Program-made: the position numbers and the translations under genes
Notes under the pieces: generated by a model
The model's database searches: none
Told to the model about the DNA's origin: nothing
What the model saw: only the letters and a program-made list of their open reading frames with translations
Assembly (NCBI RefSeq): GCF_008329565.1
Contig: NZ_NPKT01000001.1
Coordinates: 248,001-312,000, forward strand
Direction: 5' to 3'
From: Mycolicibacterium sp. P1-5
GTDB lineage: Bacteria; Actinomycetota; Actinomycetes; Mycobacteriales; Mycobacteriaceae
Length of the DNA: 64,000 nt
Part shown: positions 30,236-39,495 of the stretch, in pieces
Position numbering within the stretch: the stretch's first letter is position 1
Layout of the letters: the number at the start of each line of letters is the position of its first letter

Positions 30236-32233
30236 TCACCCTATGTGCAAAGGATCGATCTGTACTCGAACTGCCTCCTGGTCGTGCCGGGCACTCTGGA
30301 TCGCGATGGCGCTGCGCAGTGACGCGGCCAGCGCCAGGCCCTCGTCCCGGCCGACCCGCACCAGCATCCGGATGACCGGTTCGCCAGGTGCGGTCGCGGG
30401 CGGGCGGCGAACTCCCGGTGGCAGGTCGACCGGTCCCAGCTGGTCGGCGTCCTCGGGCAGCTCGGCGTGGCCCAGCAGCGCGTCGACCGCGGCCGCGCCG
30501 CCGTCGACGGCGGCCATGTGCACACTCGGCGGCAGCCCGACCTCGGCGCGGGCCTCAAGCTCGGCTTCGGCGTGGCCTACCGGATCCCACTTGATCAGCG
30601 CCTGCACGGTCGGGATGGCCGATTCGGCGACCACCGCCACCACCCCGCCGTCGCCGCGGGGTCGCACCTGCGCGGCTGCCGCCATCCAGCGTCGCAGGGT
30701 GTCCTCGGACGCCCGCAGGTCCTGACGGCCCAGCAGCGCCCAGCTGTCCAACAGCAGGGCGGCGCCGTATCCGCCCGGCACGTGTGGCTCGGCGCCGGGG
30801 GTCGCGACGACGAGGGCCGGTCCCGGCTCGATCTCGGAGTGCACGGCGTCGCCGGCCGAGGTGATGACGGTCGTGCCCGGGAAGGCCCGACCCATCTCCT
30901 CGGCGGTGCGCCGCGCCCCGATCACCACCGCGCGGATGGCGTCGGAGCCGCAACGCCGGCAGCGCAGCGCGGTGTCCATGCGCCCGCACCAGCGGCACAC
31001 CGCCCCGGCGGCATCCCGCTCGGACAGCGACAGCGGCCCCATGCAGTGCCGGCAGCGGGCGATCGTGCGGCAGCGGGCGCACGCCACCGATGGCACATAG
31101 CCCCGCCGCGGCACCTGAATCAGCACCGGCGTCTCGCGCTCGAGTGCGCTGCGCGCGGCGCGCAGCGCCAGTGACGGCAGCCGCGCCGAGCGGGCGGCGG
31201 CGTCCCGCTCCTCGGCGTAGCCCTCGTCGTCGAGTGCGACCACCCGAGGGGCGGCCGCGCGGACCAGCGGCCGGGCCGCCACCAAATCGTGGGCCCAGCC
31301 GCTGCGCACCAGTGCGTGCGCCTCGGCGGTGCGGGCGTAGCCGCCGATCACCGCAGCGCAGCGCAGTTGATGGGCGCGCAGCATCGCCACCTCGCGGGCG
31401 TGCGGGTAGGGCGCGCGTGGTTCGGCGAGAGTGTCGTCCCCGTCGTCCCACACGATCACCAGGCCGAGCCGCTCGACTGGGGCGAACACGGCGCTGCGGG
31501 TGCCGATGACCAGCCGGGCGTGCCCGCGCAGCGCCGCCAGCCAGCGCCGGTAGCGCGCCGACGGACCGAGCCCGGCCGACAGCGCGACGACGGCGGACGG
31601 GTCGATCCGAGCCGTGGCGGCCTGCCACAGCGCGTCGATGTCGCGCTGGTCGGGAACCACGGCCAGTACGCCGTAGCCGCCGCCGACCGCGGCCGCCGCG
31701 GCTTCGGCGATCCGGTCACACCACTGCTCACCGGGCAGCGCCTGCCACACCGCGCGCGCGGCCCGGCCTTCGCGCAGCGCGGTCAAAAATTGGTCACCGC
31801 GGGCATATCGGGCCCAGCCGGCCGGGTCGACCGGCTCCACGACCGGCAGCAGCGGCGTGTCGGCCTGAGTCTTCTCGGCCCTGGCATGGCGTGGCGGGAT
31901 GGCCAGCCGAAGCACATCGGGGCGGGTGCCGGCGTAGCGCGCGGCGACCGCATCGACGAGCCTGCGAACCTCCGGGGTGAGCACAGGCTCGGCCGAGATC
32001 ACCCGGTCCAGCCAACCCAGTTGACCGACATGGTCGGTGTCGGAACGTCGTTCGAGTACGAAGGCATCCACCAAGCGGCCGTGGAAACGTACCCGCACCC
32101 GCACGCCGGGCTGGACGTCATCGGACTGTTCGGCCGACACCAGGTAATCGAACTCGCGGTCGAGGTGCGGGACGGACAGCATCGGCAGCACCCGGGCGAT
32201 GGGTTCGTGCTCGGCGGCGCGCCGGATCGGCAT
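30236..32233 (-). CDS. priA: Primosomal protein N' (PriA), helicase motifs degenerate
   Basis: 665 aa. PriA restarts stalled replication forks. The N-terminal 3' DNA-binding domain (RVLPMLSVPHLDREFDYLV, RVRVRFHGRLVDAFVLE) and the zinc-binding insertion (CARCRTIARCRHC and CRWCGRMDTALRCRRCG) are well preserved. The helicase core is not: the P-loop position reads LPGEQWCDRI rather than GxxGSGKT, and the DEEH position reads WDDGDD. This loss is what I know of actinobacterial PriA-like proteins, so it is probably not a pseudogene but a structural, non-ATPase form. It lies 27 bp upstream of the DUF2207 gene. Confidence 0.9.
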   Translation of the reverse strand: MPIRRAAEHEPIARVLPMLSVPHLDREFDYLVSAEQSDDVQPGVRVRVRFHGRLVDAFVLERRSDTDHVGQLGWLDRVISAEPVLTPEVRRLVDAVAARYAGTRPDVLRLAIPPRHARAEKTQADTPLLPVVEPVDPAGWARYARGDQFLTALREGRAARAVWQALPGEQWCDRIAEAAAAAVGGGYGVLAVVPDQRDIDALWQAATARIDPSAVVALSAGLGPSARYRRWLAALRGHARLVIGTRSAVFAPVERLGLVIVWDDGDDTLAEPRAPYPHAREVAMLRAHQLRCAAVIGGYARTAEAHALVRSGWAHDLVAARPLVRAAAPRVVALDDEGYAEERDAAARSARLPSLALRAARSALERETPVLIQVPRRGYVPSVACARCRTIARCRHCMGPLSLSERDAAGAVCRWCGRMDTALRCRRCGSDAIRAVVIGARRTAEEMGRAFPGTTVITSAGDAVHSEIEPGPALVVATPGAEPHVPGGYGAALLLDSWALLGRQDLRASEDTLRRWMAAAAQVRPRGDGGVVAVVAESAIPTVQALIKWDPVGHAEAELEARAEVGLPPSVHMAAVDGGAAAVDALLGHAELPEDADQLGPVDLPPGVRRPPATAPGEPVIRMLVRVGRDEGLALAASLRSAIAIQSARHDQEAVRVQIDPLHIG

Positions 32234-32265
32234 CGTCGAAGACTAACGACGAGGCCGACAAACGT

Positions 32266-32967
32266 TTAGTCAGCCGCAGCCCGCCCGAAAAAGAAACCCG
32301 CGGTGATCAGCACCTGCGAGGTGGCATACGCCCACCAGATCGGTACCTCGAGTGCCTGCGAGTCCAGCACGAACCGGCCGATGCCGATCATCCCGTCGGA
32401 GACCGCGAAGCACACCGCCCCCACCGCCGTCCACGGGGTGGGCAGGCGAGCGACCAGCGCCGCACACACCATCGCGGCCAGCACCGCCATGTAGACGATG
32501 ACCGGGATGGTCAGCCCGTCGGACACCAGCCGCGGCCAGAACCAGATCAGCAAACCGACGCACGCGAGTACGACGACAGCCGAGGCGACCAGGCGAGGCG
32601 TTGTCGGCCCGCGAAGTGGCAACAGCGCGCCCAGGTAGCAGAGGTGGGCCACCAAGAACGACCCGAGGCCGAGCACGAACGACGGCTGCCACCAGGGCAT
32701 CGCCAGAAAGAAGTCGCCGCCGGCCGAGAACACCAGCGCTGCGACCAGCCAGCATTTCTCCCGCACGATCGGATGCCACAGCGCGGCCACCGCCAGCAGA
32801 ACGGCCATCAGCGCCTTGACGGCCGGCTGGCCGGGGAACCGACCGGTGAGGACCGCGTTGTCGGGCAGTCGCAGTGCCGCGACGGCCAGAAAGACGCCGT
32901 AGCCGATCGCGACCACGGCACCGGCGGCCCACCACGATGTCAGCGTGCGTAAGTACGGTGACGTCAT
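32266..32967 (-). CDS. Lysoplasmalogenase-type membrane protein (YhhN family)
   Basis: 233 aa from the ATG at 32967. About eight transmembrane helices. Family features: [13 protein letters not shown] near residue 50, [17 protein letters not shown] (about 78-94) with the conserved GD pair, [13 protein letters not shown], and [17 protein letters not shown] (about 187-203). Characterised YhhN/TMEM86 members hydrolyse the vinyl ether bond of lysoplasmalogens; whether mycobacterial members do this is unknown. M. tuberculosis Rv1401 occupies the same place beside priA. The start codon overlaps that of the divergent esterase gene within a CATG tetramer. Confidence 0.8.
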   Translation of the reverse strand: MTSPYLRTLTSWWAAGAVVAIGYGVFLAVAALRLPDNAVLTGRFPGQPAVKALMAVLLAVAALWHPIVREKCWLVAALVFSAGGDFFLAMPWWQPSFVLGLGSFLVAHLCYLGALLPLRGPTTPRLVASAVVVLACVGLLIWFWPRLVSDGLTIPVIVYMAVLAAMVCAALVARLPTPWTAVGAVCFAVSDGMIGIGRFVLDSQALEVPIWWAYATSQVLITAGFFFGRAAAD

Positions 32968-33913
32968 GCCCAGCTTCCAGAGACCGCCGGTGGACGCCAT
33001 CCTGCAGAAGGTACTCGAAGCGGTGCCCTTTCAGTTGACCGTTGACGGCGGAATCGACGAGGCACGCCGTCGGCTGCGCGAGCTGCCACGCCGCCCGGTG
33101 CATCCCGACCTACGCGTGGAGAATCATCAGATCGATGGGCCCGTGGGCCCGATTCCGGTCCGGGTGTACTGGCCCGACGCCGCCGACGCTGATCCGCCCC
33201 CGGTCACCATGTACTTCCACGGCGGCGGGTTTGCGGTCGGCGACCTCGACACCCACGACGGCACGGCCCGCGAGCATGCCGTCGCCGCAGGCACGTTGGT
33301 GGTGTCGGTCGACTACCGACTGGCCCCGGAACATCCCTACCCGGCGGCGGTCGACGACGTGTGGGCCGCCACGAGGTGGGCGGCCGAGAATGCCGCCGCC
33401 CGCTTCGGCGCGGACGCCTCGCGGCTGGCAGTGGCCGGCGACTCGGCGGGCGGCACGCTCGCCGCGGTCGTGGCTCAGCTGGCCCGGGACAACGACGGGC
33501 CGCCGATCGCGTTTCAGCTGCTGTGGTACCCGTCGACGATGTGGGACAACTCGCTGCCGTCGTTCGCCGAGAACGCTGACGCGCCGGTACTCGACAACGC
33601 CGCCATCGAGGCTTTCACCAGGTGGTATGCCGGCGATGTCGACCTGCGTAACCCACCTGCCGGACTGGCGCCGGGCCGAGCGGCCGACCTCTCCGGTCTG
33701 CCGCATACCTACGTCGCGGTCGCCGGTCACGATCCACTGCGCGACGACGGCGCCCGCTACGCAGAATTGCTTTCCGCCTCAGGTGTAACAGTCGAGCTGC
33801 ATTTGGCCGACACATTGGTGCACGGCTACCTCGGTTACGCCGGGGTGGTGCCGGCCGCCACCGAGGCGACCGAACGTGGATTATCCGCGCTGCGCGCAGC
33901 GTTGCACGCTTAG
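32966..33913 (+). CDS. lipI: Alpha/beta hydrolase of the HSL family (LipI-like esterase)
   Basis: 315 aa. Carboxylesterase of the hormone-sensitive lipase family. Oxyanion-hole motif [12 protein letters not shown] (about 73-84), nucleophile elbow [13 protein letters not shown] with the catalytic serine near 157, acid in [11 protein letters not shown] and base in [10 protein letters not shown] (about 290). The sequence and its place next to the Rv1401 homologue fit LipI (Rv1400c) better than LipH. ATG at 32966 is used; the frame could start at GTG 32945. Substrates are probably short-chain esters (family knowledge). Confidence 0.88.
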   Translation: MPSFQRPPVDAILQKVLEAVPFQLTVDGGIDEARRRLRELPRRPVHPDLRVENHQIDGPVGPIPVRVYWPDAADADPPPVTMYFHGGGFAVGDLDTHDGTAREHAVAAGTLVVSVDYRLAPEHPYPAAVDDVWAATRWAAENAAARFGADASRLAVAGDSAGGTLAAVVAQLARDNDGPPIAFQLLWYPSTMWDNSLPSFAENADAPVLDNAAIEAFTRWYAGDVDLRNPPAGLAPGRAADLSGLPHTYVAVAGHDPLRDDGARYAELLSASGVTVELHLADTLVHGYLGYAGVVPAATEATERGLSALRAALHA

Positions 33914-34005
33914 CGGACGAAGACCACGGCTAGCAGTGAACCTTGTCGGGACCGTCCGGACTAGGCCACAATGGCACCAATCGCCACTATCGGGAGGATT
34001 TACCC

Positions 34006-34401
34006 ATGAACATTGCTGAAGCCGCCAAAAGCCGGCGCACGCTCGGCATCTGTCTCGGCGCTGTCGCGGCCGGTCTGGCCTCGGCCGTCATCGCCGCTCC
34101 GGCCGCCGTCGCTGCACCCGACTGCAGCAAGCCGGCCATCGATGCCCAGGTCGCCCAGTCGCAGGGCGCGATTCAGGGCTACCTCAACTCGCACCCGGAC
34201 GGGCAGCGGATGCTGATGACCGCGGCGATGCAACCGCGCGCCCAGGCCAGCGCCACCCTGCAGGCCTACGCGCAGTCCAACCCGCAGGAGTACCAGGAGT
34301 TCACCTCGCTGCTGGCCCCCCTGGGCACGCTCCAGAAGCAGTGCGGCGTCCAGGTCATCCCGGCGCAATACCAGTGGGCGTTCGACCAGTTCGTCGGCTG
34401 A
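34006..34401 (+). CDS. Secreted haem-binding protein (Rv0203-type haemophore family)
   Basis: 131 aa. ATG at 34006 with a strong GGGAGG site 8 nt upstream. Signal peptide about 1-36, with a cleavage site near AVAAPDC; the mature protein is about 95 residues, helical, with two cysteines (CSKPAIDAQ and KQCGVQV) likely forming a disulfide. The pattern QSQGAIQGYLNSHPDGQRML, then SNPQEYQEF and ...LQKQCG, matches the mycobacterial haem-binding (haemophore) family. Haem carriage is family-based inference. A strong terminator follows directly. Confidence 0.82.
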   Translation: MNIAEAAKSRRTLGICLGAVAAGLASAVIAAPAAVAAPDCSKPAIDAQVAQSQGAIQGYLNSHPDGQRMLMTAAMQPRAQASATLQAYAQSNPQEYQEFTSLLAPLGTLQKQCGVQVIPAQYQWAFDQFVG

Positions 34402-34421
34402 TCACCTTCGACTCACCAGCA

Positions 34422-34454
34422 CAGCCCGGCCGTTACGACTCAACGGCCGGGCTG
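34422..34454 (+). terminator. Hairpin terminator after the haem-binding protein gene
   Basis: Perfect 13-bp inverted repeat CAGCCCGGCCGTT / AACGGCCGGGCTG with a 7-nt loop, beginning 21 nt after the stop codon, followed by ACTGTTTGA (short T-rich stretch only). Likely an intrinsic terminator of the T-poor type common in mycobacteria. Confidence 0.75.
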
Positions 34455-34476
34455 ACTGTTTGATGCCGATACCTTG

Positions 34477-36084
34477 ATGCTGATACGACGGGCACGTCGC
34501 GTCCTGGAGTGGCTCACCCAGCAGAGCGCTCAGGCATCGGACACGCCGGAGTATGGCTCCTGGCTGCTGGGGCGTGTTTCGGAGAGCCAGCGCCGCCGGC
34601 GCATCCGCATCCAGATCATCCTCACGGTGTTCGTGGTGGTGGCCAACCTGATCGGCGTCGCGGTCGCGATGTCCGTGATCACGTTCGCCATCCCGGTGCC
34701 GAACATTTTCCAAGGCCGTGCTCACCCGATCATCACCATCGTTGCTCCGGTCTACGTTGTCGTCGCGGTGATCATTGGCTGGATCTGGGCCACCCGTCGC
34801 ATCCTCGACGCGCTGCGGTGGGCGATCGAAGACCGCGATCCGACCCCGCGCGACCAGCGCAACACCTTCCGCGCCCCGTGGCAGCTGACCGTTATCCCGC
34901 TGGTGCTGTGGAGCGTTGGAGCGGCGCTGCTGACGACCCTGTTCGGTTTGGTCGACACCGGATACATCCCCAAGATGTTGTTCGGCATCACGTTCAGCGG
35001 GATCGTGGTGTCGGCGAGCTGTTATTTCTTCACCGAGTTCGCGCTGCGACCGGTAGCAGCACAGGCACTCGAGACCGGTATGCCCGAGCACCGGGGTGGT
35101 CCGGGGGTGCTGGGTCGCACGATCATGGCGTGGGTGCTGGGCTCCTGCGTCCCGGTTGCCGGAATCGCTTTGGCGGCAGGGTTCACCTTGACTCTGCGCA
35201 ACATGACGGTCACCCAGCTCGCCTTCGCCGTGCTGCTATTGGCCGGTGCCGCAGCGATTTTCGGCTTCATCCTGATCCTGATCGCCTCTTGGCTGATAGC
35301 CACGCCAGTGCAAGTCGTGCGTGCCGCGATGCAGCGTGTCGAAGACGGCGACCTCGACGCCCATGTGGTGGTCTTCGACGGCACCGAACTCGGCGAATTG
35401 CAGCGCGGTTTCAACACGATGGTCAAGGGCCTGCGCGAACGTGACCGCGTCCGCGACCTGTTCGGGCGCCACGTCGGACGCGACGTCGCGCTGGCTGCAG
35501 AACAGCGCAATATCAACCTCGGCGGCGAAGAGTGCACCGCCGCAGTGCTATTCGTCGACATCGTCGGCTCGACTCAGGTGGTGGGCAGCCGGCCACCGGT
35601 AGAAGTAGTCGAACTGCTCAACGAATTCTTCGGTGTCGTTGTCGAGGAAGTCGAGCGCTGCGGTGGCCTGATCAACAAGTTCGAAGGTGATGGCGCGCTG
35701 GCGGTGTTCGGTGCACCCGTGGCACAGGAACAACCCGAGACCAACGCCCTGGCCGCTGCCCGCGCGATCGCGGAACGCCTGCAGCGCGAGGTCCCCGAGA
35801 TCGAAGTGGGCATCGGAGTCGCCGCAGGCATCGTGGTGGCCGGCAACATCGGGTCGCACCATCGTTTTGAATACACCGTCATCGGCGACCCTGTGCACGA
35901 AGCGTCCCGGCTGTGCGAGATGGCCAAGAAGTCCGGCGCCGGACTACTCGCCTCTGGTACCGCGCTGGAAGCCGCCGACGCAGGAGAACAACGCTTCTGG
36001 AAGCTCGATGACGAGGTCGTTCTGCGCGGTCGTTCGACGCCCACCAGGCTGGCTGTTCCGGCGGCAACCACCGCACCGGAATGA
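34477..36084 (+). CDS. Membrane adenylate cyclase with HAMP domain (Rv1318c/Rv3645 type)
   Basis: 535 aa from ATG 34477 (a TTG lies one codon upstream). About six transmembrane helices (residues 50-285), a HAMP linker (about 275-330; ATPVQVVRAAMQRVEDGDLD and GELQRGFNTMVKGLRERDR) and a class III cyclase domain (about 350-525). Catalytic features: metal aspartates in LFVDIVGSTQV and FEGDGALAVFGAP, the adenine-selecting lysine in NKFEGD and aspartate in YTVIGDPV. In the transition-state motif the usual asparagine is histidine (VHEASRL) while arginine is kept. It probably makes cAMP, which may connect with the cNMP-domain ABC transporter in this window. Confidence 0.9.
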   Translation: MLIRRARRVLEWLTQQSAQASDTPEYGSWLLGRVSESQRRRRIRIQIILTVFVVVANLIGVAVAMSVITFAIPVPNIFQGRAHPIITIVAPVYVVVAVIIGWIWATRRILDALRWAIEDRDPTPRDQRNTFRAPWQLTVIPLVLWSVGAALLTTLFGLVDTGYIPKMLFGITFSGIVVSASCYFFTEFALRPVAAQALETGMPEHRGGPGVLGRTIMAWVLGSCVPVAGIALAAGFTLTLRNMTVTQLAFAVLLLAGAAAIFGFILILIASWLIATPVQVVRAAMQRVEDGDLDAHVVVFDGTELGELQRGFNTMVKGLRERDRVRDLFGRHVGRDVALAAEQRNINLGGEECTAAVLFVDIVGSTQVVGSRPPVEVVELLNEFFGVVVEEVERCGGLINKFEGDGALAVFGAPVAQEQPETNALAAARAIAERLQREVPEIEVGIGVAAGIVVAGNIGSHHRFEYTVIGDPVHEASRLCEMAKKSGAGLLASGTALEAADAGEQRFWKLDDEVVLRGRSTPTRLAVPAATTAPE

Positions 36085-36142
36085 TTCCGGCTCTCGTTCG
36101 TTTGTCCTAGTTGGCAATTCAAACGAAGCAACGGAGGACCCG

Positions 36143-36886
36143 ATGACCACTCCCCTGGCCGGCCGACGCGCACTGGTCACCGGCGGCTCGCGCGGTATCG
36201 GCGCCGAGATCGTGCGGCGCCTGGTCGACGACGGCGCCGCGGTGGCATTCACCTACCAGTCCTCCGCGCAGACGGCTCAGGCACTCGCCGACGAACTGGT
36301 CGCCGCCAGGGGCAAGGTGGTGGCGATCCAGGCCGACAGCGCCGACCCGGCCGCCGTCACCGCCGCTGTCGACGAGACCGTCGCGACGCTTGGCGGTCTG
36401 GACATCCTGGTCAACAATGCCGGTGTCGCGGCGGCCGCACCCATCGAGGACTTCCCGCTCGAGGAGTTCGACCGGTTGCTCGCGGTCAACGTCAAGGGGG
36501 TGTTCGCGGCCATCCAGCGGGCGGTCCCGCACCTGGGCGACGGGGGACGGATCATCACCATCGGCAGCGTCAACGCCGACCGGGTTCCGATGAACGGGTT
36601 GGCGGTGTACGCGCTGACAAAGGCGGCAGTCGCCGGCCTCACCCGCGGTCTGGTTCGCGAGCTCGGGCCGCGCGGTATCACGATCAACACCATCCAGCCG
36701 GGGCCGGTGGCCACCGACATGAACCCCGAAGTGGGCGGGTTCTCTGACGAGGTCCGACCCTTCATCGCGGTCGGACGCTATGGCCAGCCACGCGATATCG
36801 CCAGTGCGGTGGCCTATCTGGCATCCCCGGAGGCCAGCTACGTCACCGGCGTCACCTGGAACGTCGACGGCGGTTTCGTCATCTAG
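36143..36886 (+). CDS. SDR family oxidoreductase
   Basis: 247 aa; ATG at 36143 with GGAGG 6 nt upstream. Classical short-chain dehydrogenase: cofactor motif VTGGSRGIGAEIV (about 13-25), NNAGVAAAAP (about 91-100), catalytic serine in IIIGSVNADRVP-like segment ITIGSVNADR, and YALTKAAVAGLTRG with Tyr/Lys (about 155-168). It resembles 3-ketoacyl-ACP reductase-like enzymes; the substrate is not predictable. Its 3' end faces metK with 19 bp between. Confidence 0.88.
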   Translation: MTTPLAGRRALVTGGSRGIGAEIVRRLVDDGAAVAFTYQSSAQTAQALADELVAARGKVVAIQADSADPAAVTAAVDETVATLGGLDILVNNAGVAAAAPIEDFPLEEFDRLLAVNVKGVFAAIQRAVPHLGDGGRIITIGSVNADRVPMNGLAVYALTKAAVAGLTRGLVRELGPRGITINTIQPGPVATDMNPEVGGFSDEVRPFIAVGRYGQPRDIASAVAYLASPEASYVTGVTWNVDGGFVI

Positions 36887-36905
36887 CTGTCGGCTCGACG
36901 CAGAA

Positions 36906-38114
36906 CTAGACCGAGTTCTTCAGGTCGTCCACCTTGTCGAGGCGCTCCCACGGGAGGTCGATGTCGGTGCGACCGAAGTGTCCGTACGCCGCGGTCGGCG
37001 CGTAGATCGGGCGCAGCAGGTCGAGGTCGCGCACGATCGCGCCCGGGCGCAGGTCGAATACCGCGGTGATGGCCTTCTCGATCCGGGCCGGGTCGACGGT
37101 CTCGGACCCGAAGGTCTCGACGAAAAGGCCCACCGGAGCAGCCTTGCCGATGGCGTAGGCGACCTGCACCTCGACGCGCTCGGCCAGGCCGGCGGCGACG
37201 ACATTCTTGGCCACCCAGCGCATCGCGTACGCCGCTGAGCGGTCCACCTTTGACGGGTCCTTGCCGGAGAATGCACCGCCACCGTGGCGGGCCCAGCCGC
37301 CGTAGGTGTCGACGATGATCTTGCGGCCGGTCAAGCCGGCGTCACCCATCGGGCCGCCGAGGACGAACTTGCCCGTCGGGTTCACCAGCAGCCGGAAGTC
37401 CGAGGTATCCATCGTGTCGTGACCCAGATCGGCCAGCACGGTGTTGACGACCTTCTCCCGGATGTCCGGCGCCAAGGTGTTTTCCAGGTCGATGCCTGCG
37501 GCGTGCTGGGTGGAGAGCACCACCGTGTCCAGCCGCACCGGCGTGGTGCCCTCGTACTGCACGGTGACCTGCGTCTTGCCGTCCGGGCGCAGGTAGTCCA
37601 GCACTCCGCTCTTGCGCACCTCGGTCAGGCGGCGGGCCAGCCGGTGTGCCAGGGCGATCGGCAGGGGCATCAGCTCCGGAGTGTCCTTGATGGCGTAACC
37701 GAACATCAGCCCCTGATCGCCGGCGCCCTGCAGGTCCAGCGGGTCGCCCGCACCCTCGACGCGGGTCTCATGGGCGGTGTCCACACCCTGAGCGATGTCG
37801 GGCGACTGGCGGCCGATTCCGATGTTGACGCCCGCGGTCTCGCCGTCGAAGCCCTTGTCTGAGGAGTCGTAGCCGATGTCCAGGATGCGCTTGCGAACGG
37901 TGTCGTTGATGTCGGCGAACGCTTCCTTGGCCGACGTCGTCACCTCGCCGATCACGTGCACCTGACCGGTGGTGACGGCGGTTTCCACCGCGACGCGCGA
38001 CTTCGGGTCCGCAGCGAGCAACGAGTCCAGGATCGAATCGCTGATGGCGTCACAGATCTTGTCGGGGTGTCCCTCGGTGACCGACTCGCTGGTAAACAGC
38101 CGACCTGTGCTCAC
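36906..38114 (-). CDS. metK: S-adenosylmethionine synthetase
   Basis: 402 aa, GTG start at 38114 with AAAGGA 9 nt upstream. MetK makes SAM from ATP and methionine. Family motifs: [20 protein letters not shown] (about 7-26), the [12 protein letters not shown] signature (about 131-142; here preceded by LQ), and the second signature [19 protein letters not shown] (about 279-297). It is followed upstream on the strand by coaBC, but the 115-bp gap with its own promoter suggests independent transcription. Confidence 0.97.
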   Translation of the reverse strand: MSTGRLFTSESVTEGHPDKICDAISDSILDSLLAADPKSRVAVETAVTTGQVHVIGEVTTSAKEAFADINDTVRKRILDIGYDSSDKGFDGETAGVNIGIGRQSPDIAQGVDTAHETRVEGAGDPLDLQGAGDQGLMFGYAIKDTPELMPLPIALAHRLARRLTEVRKSGVLDYLRPDGKTQVTVQYEGTTPVRLDTVVLSTQHAAGIDLENTLAPDIREKVVNTVLADLGHDTMDTSDFRLLVNPTGKFVLGGPMGDAGLTGRKIIVDTYGGWARHGGGAFSGKDPSKVDRSAAYAMRWVAKNVVAAGLAERVEVQVAYAIGKAAPVGLFVETFGSETVDPARIEKAITAVFDLRPGAIVRDLDLLRPIYAPTAAYGHFGRTDIDLPWERLDKVDDLKNSV

Positions 38115-38131
38115 AGTGTCATTCCTTTCAA

Positions 38132-38161
38132 GAACTTAGTTCGGCGAATCATATCTTCGCC
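38132..38161 (-). promoter_or_regulatory. metK upstream promoter with two adjacent palindromes
   Basis: A near-consensus -10 TATGAT (minus strand, 38148-38153) lies 33 nt before the metK GTG. It is embedded in the inverted repeat GGCGAA/TTCGCC with a 7-nt loop (38143-38161), which abuts the palindrome GAACTTAGTTC (38132-38142). The overlap of two palindromes with the core promoter suggests repressor binding or a small leader hairpin; neither is proven. Confidence 0.45.
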
Positions 38162-38229
38162 CCTGACAGACCAAACCGGCACGGTACGTCCCGCGCAAGG
38201 CTTATGCGCACTTTTCTTCTATAGCGACG

Positions 38230-39477
38230 CTAAGCCTCGCGTCGTAGGAGCGTCGCGATCGCGTCCACGATACGACTTGCCATCAGCGTCTTCGACCCGT
38301 GCTCCAGCGCGGACTCGGTGCCGTCGGCGCCCAGCAACCACCCGTCGTTGTTGTCGACCTCGAACGCCCGGCCCTCGCCGACCGCGTTGACGACGAGCAG
38401 ATCACAGCGCTTGCGGGAAAGCTTGGCCCGCGCGTGGAACAGCACGTCACCATTGGCGTCACCGGTCTCGGCGGCAAAACCGACGATGGCCCGCATATTC
38501 GGCAGCTGCCCATCAGCACGCTGACGCACCGCCCCGGCCAGCACGTCGTCGGTGCGCACCAGCTCGATCGTCGGCCCCTCGGTGACGTCGAGCTTCTTCT
38601 TGATCTTGCTGGTGGCCACGTGCGCGGGCCGGAAGTCGGCGACGGCGGCTGCCATCACCAGCACATGGACATCCGGCGCGTGCTTGGTGACCGCCTCGTG
38701 CAGCTGCTGAGCGGAGGTGATGTGCAAGACGTGCACGCCCGCCGGATCGGCGAGCCCGGCAGTGTTGCCGGCGATCAACGTGACATCGGCGCCGCGCTGA
38801 GCGGCGACCCTGGCCACCGCGTAACCCTGCTTGCCGGAGCTGCGATTGCCGATGAAGCGCACGGGGTCGATCGCCTCGCGGGTGCCGCCCGCGCTCACCA
38901 GCAACTTGATGCCGCTCAGGTCGTAGGGCATCGCGTCAGAACGGGCGAGCAGCAGCTCCGCAAAGGTGGCGATTTCCTCCGGCTCGGGCAGCCGGCCGGG
39001 GCCGGTGTCGGCGCCGGTGAGCCGCCCGGCTGCCGGTTCCAGCACAACCACCCCGCGACTGCGCAGTATCTCCACGTTGGCGACGGTGGCCGGGTGCAGC
39101 CACATCTCGGTGTGCATGGCCGGAGCGAACAGCACCGGGCAGCGTGCGGTGAGAAGAGTCGCGGTGAGCAGATCGTCGGCGCGGCCGGCGACGGCGCGGG
39201 CCAGCAGGTCGGCGGTCGCAGGCGCAACGACGACAAGGTCGGCTTCCTGGCCGAGCCGGACGTGCGGGACTTCGTCGACATCTTCGAAGACGCCGGTGCG
39301 GACCGGTTGCCCGGACAAGGCCTCGAAGGTCGCGGCACCGACGAACCGCAACGCCGATTCGGTGGGAATCACGCGGACGTCGTGGCCGGACTCGCTGAGC
39401 TGGCGAATGACCGAGCACGCCTTGTACGCGGCGATGCCCCCGGCGACGCCGACGATGATCCGCTTGCGGTTCATCAA
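38230..39477 (-). CDS. coaBC: Bifunctional phosphopantothenoylcysteine decarboxylase/synthetase
   Basis: 415 aa (Dfp). It performs two consecutive steps of coenzyme A synthesis. N-terminal flavoprotein CoaC (about 1-185): RIIVGVAGGIAAYKACSVIRQ, VRVIPTESALRFVGAATFEA, and the PAMHTEMWLHPATVAN segment with the catalytic histidine/asparagine region. C-terminal CoaB (about 188-415): LVSAGGTREAIDPVRFIGNR and AAVADFRPAHVATSKIKK. It lies 18 bp downstream of rpoZ. Confidence 0.96.
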   Translation of the reverse strand: MMNRKRIIVGVAGGIAAYKACSVIRQLSESGHDVRVIPTESALRFVGAATFEALSGQPVRTGVFEDVDEVPHVRLGQEADLVVVAPATADLLARAVAGRADDLLTATLLTARCPVLFAPAMHTEMWLHPATVANVEILRSRGVVVLEPAAGRLTGADTGPGRLPEPEEIATFAELLLARSDAMPYDLSGIKLLVSAGGTREAIDPVRFIGNRSSGKQGYAVARVAAQRGADVTLIAGNTAGLADPAGVHVLHITSAQQLHEAVTKHAPDVHVLVMAAAVADFRPAHVATSKIKKKLDVTEGPTIELVRTDDVLAGAVRQRADGQLPNMRAIVGFAAETGDANGDVLFHARAKLSRKRCDLLVVNAVGEGRAFEVDNNDGWLLGADGTESALEHGSKTLMASRIVDAIATLLRREA

Positions 39478-39495
39478 CTAGCCCTGACTGGTGGG

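Noticed and set aside
30236..32233. priA as a pseudogene
   Set aside because: The frame is intact over 665 codons with zinc-binding cysteines preserved; loss of helicase motifs is typical of actinobacterial PriA-like proteins.
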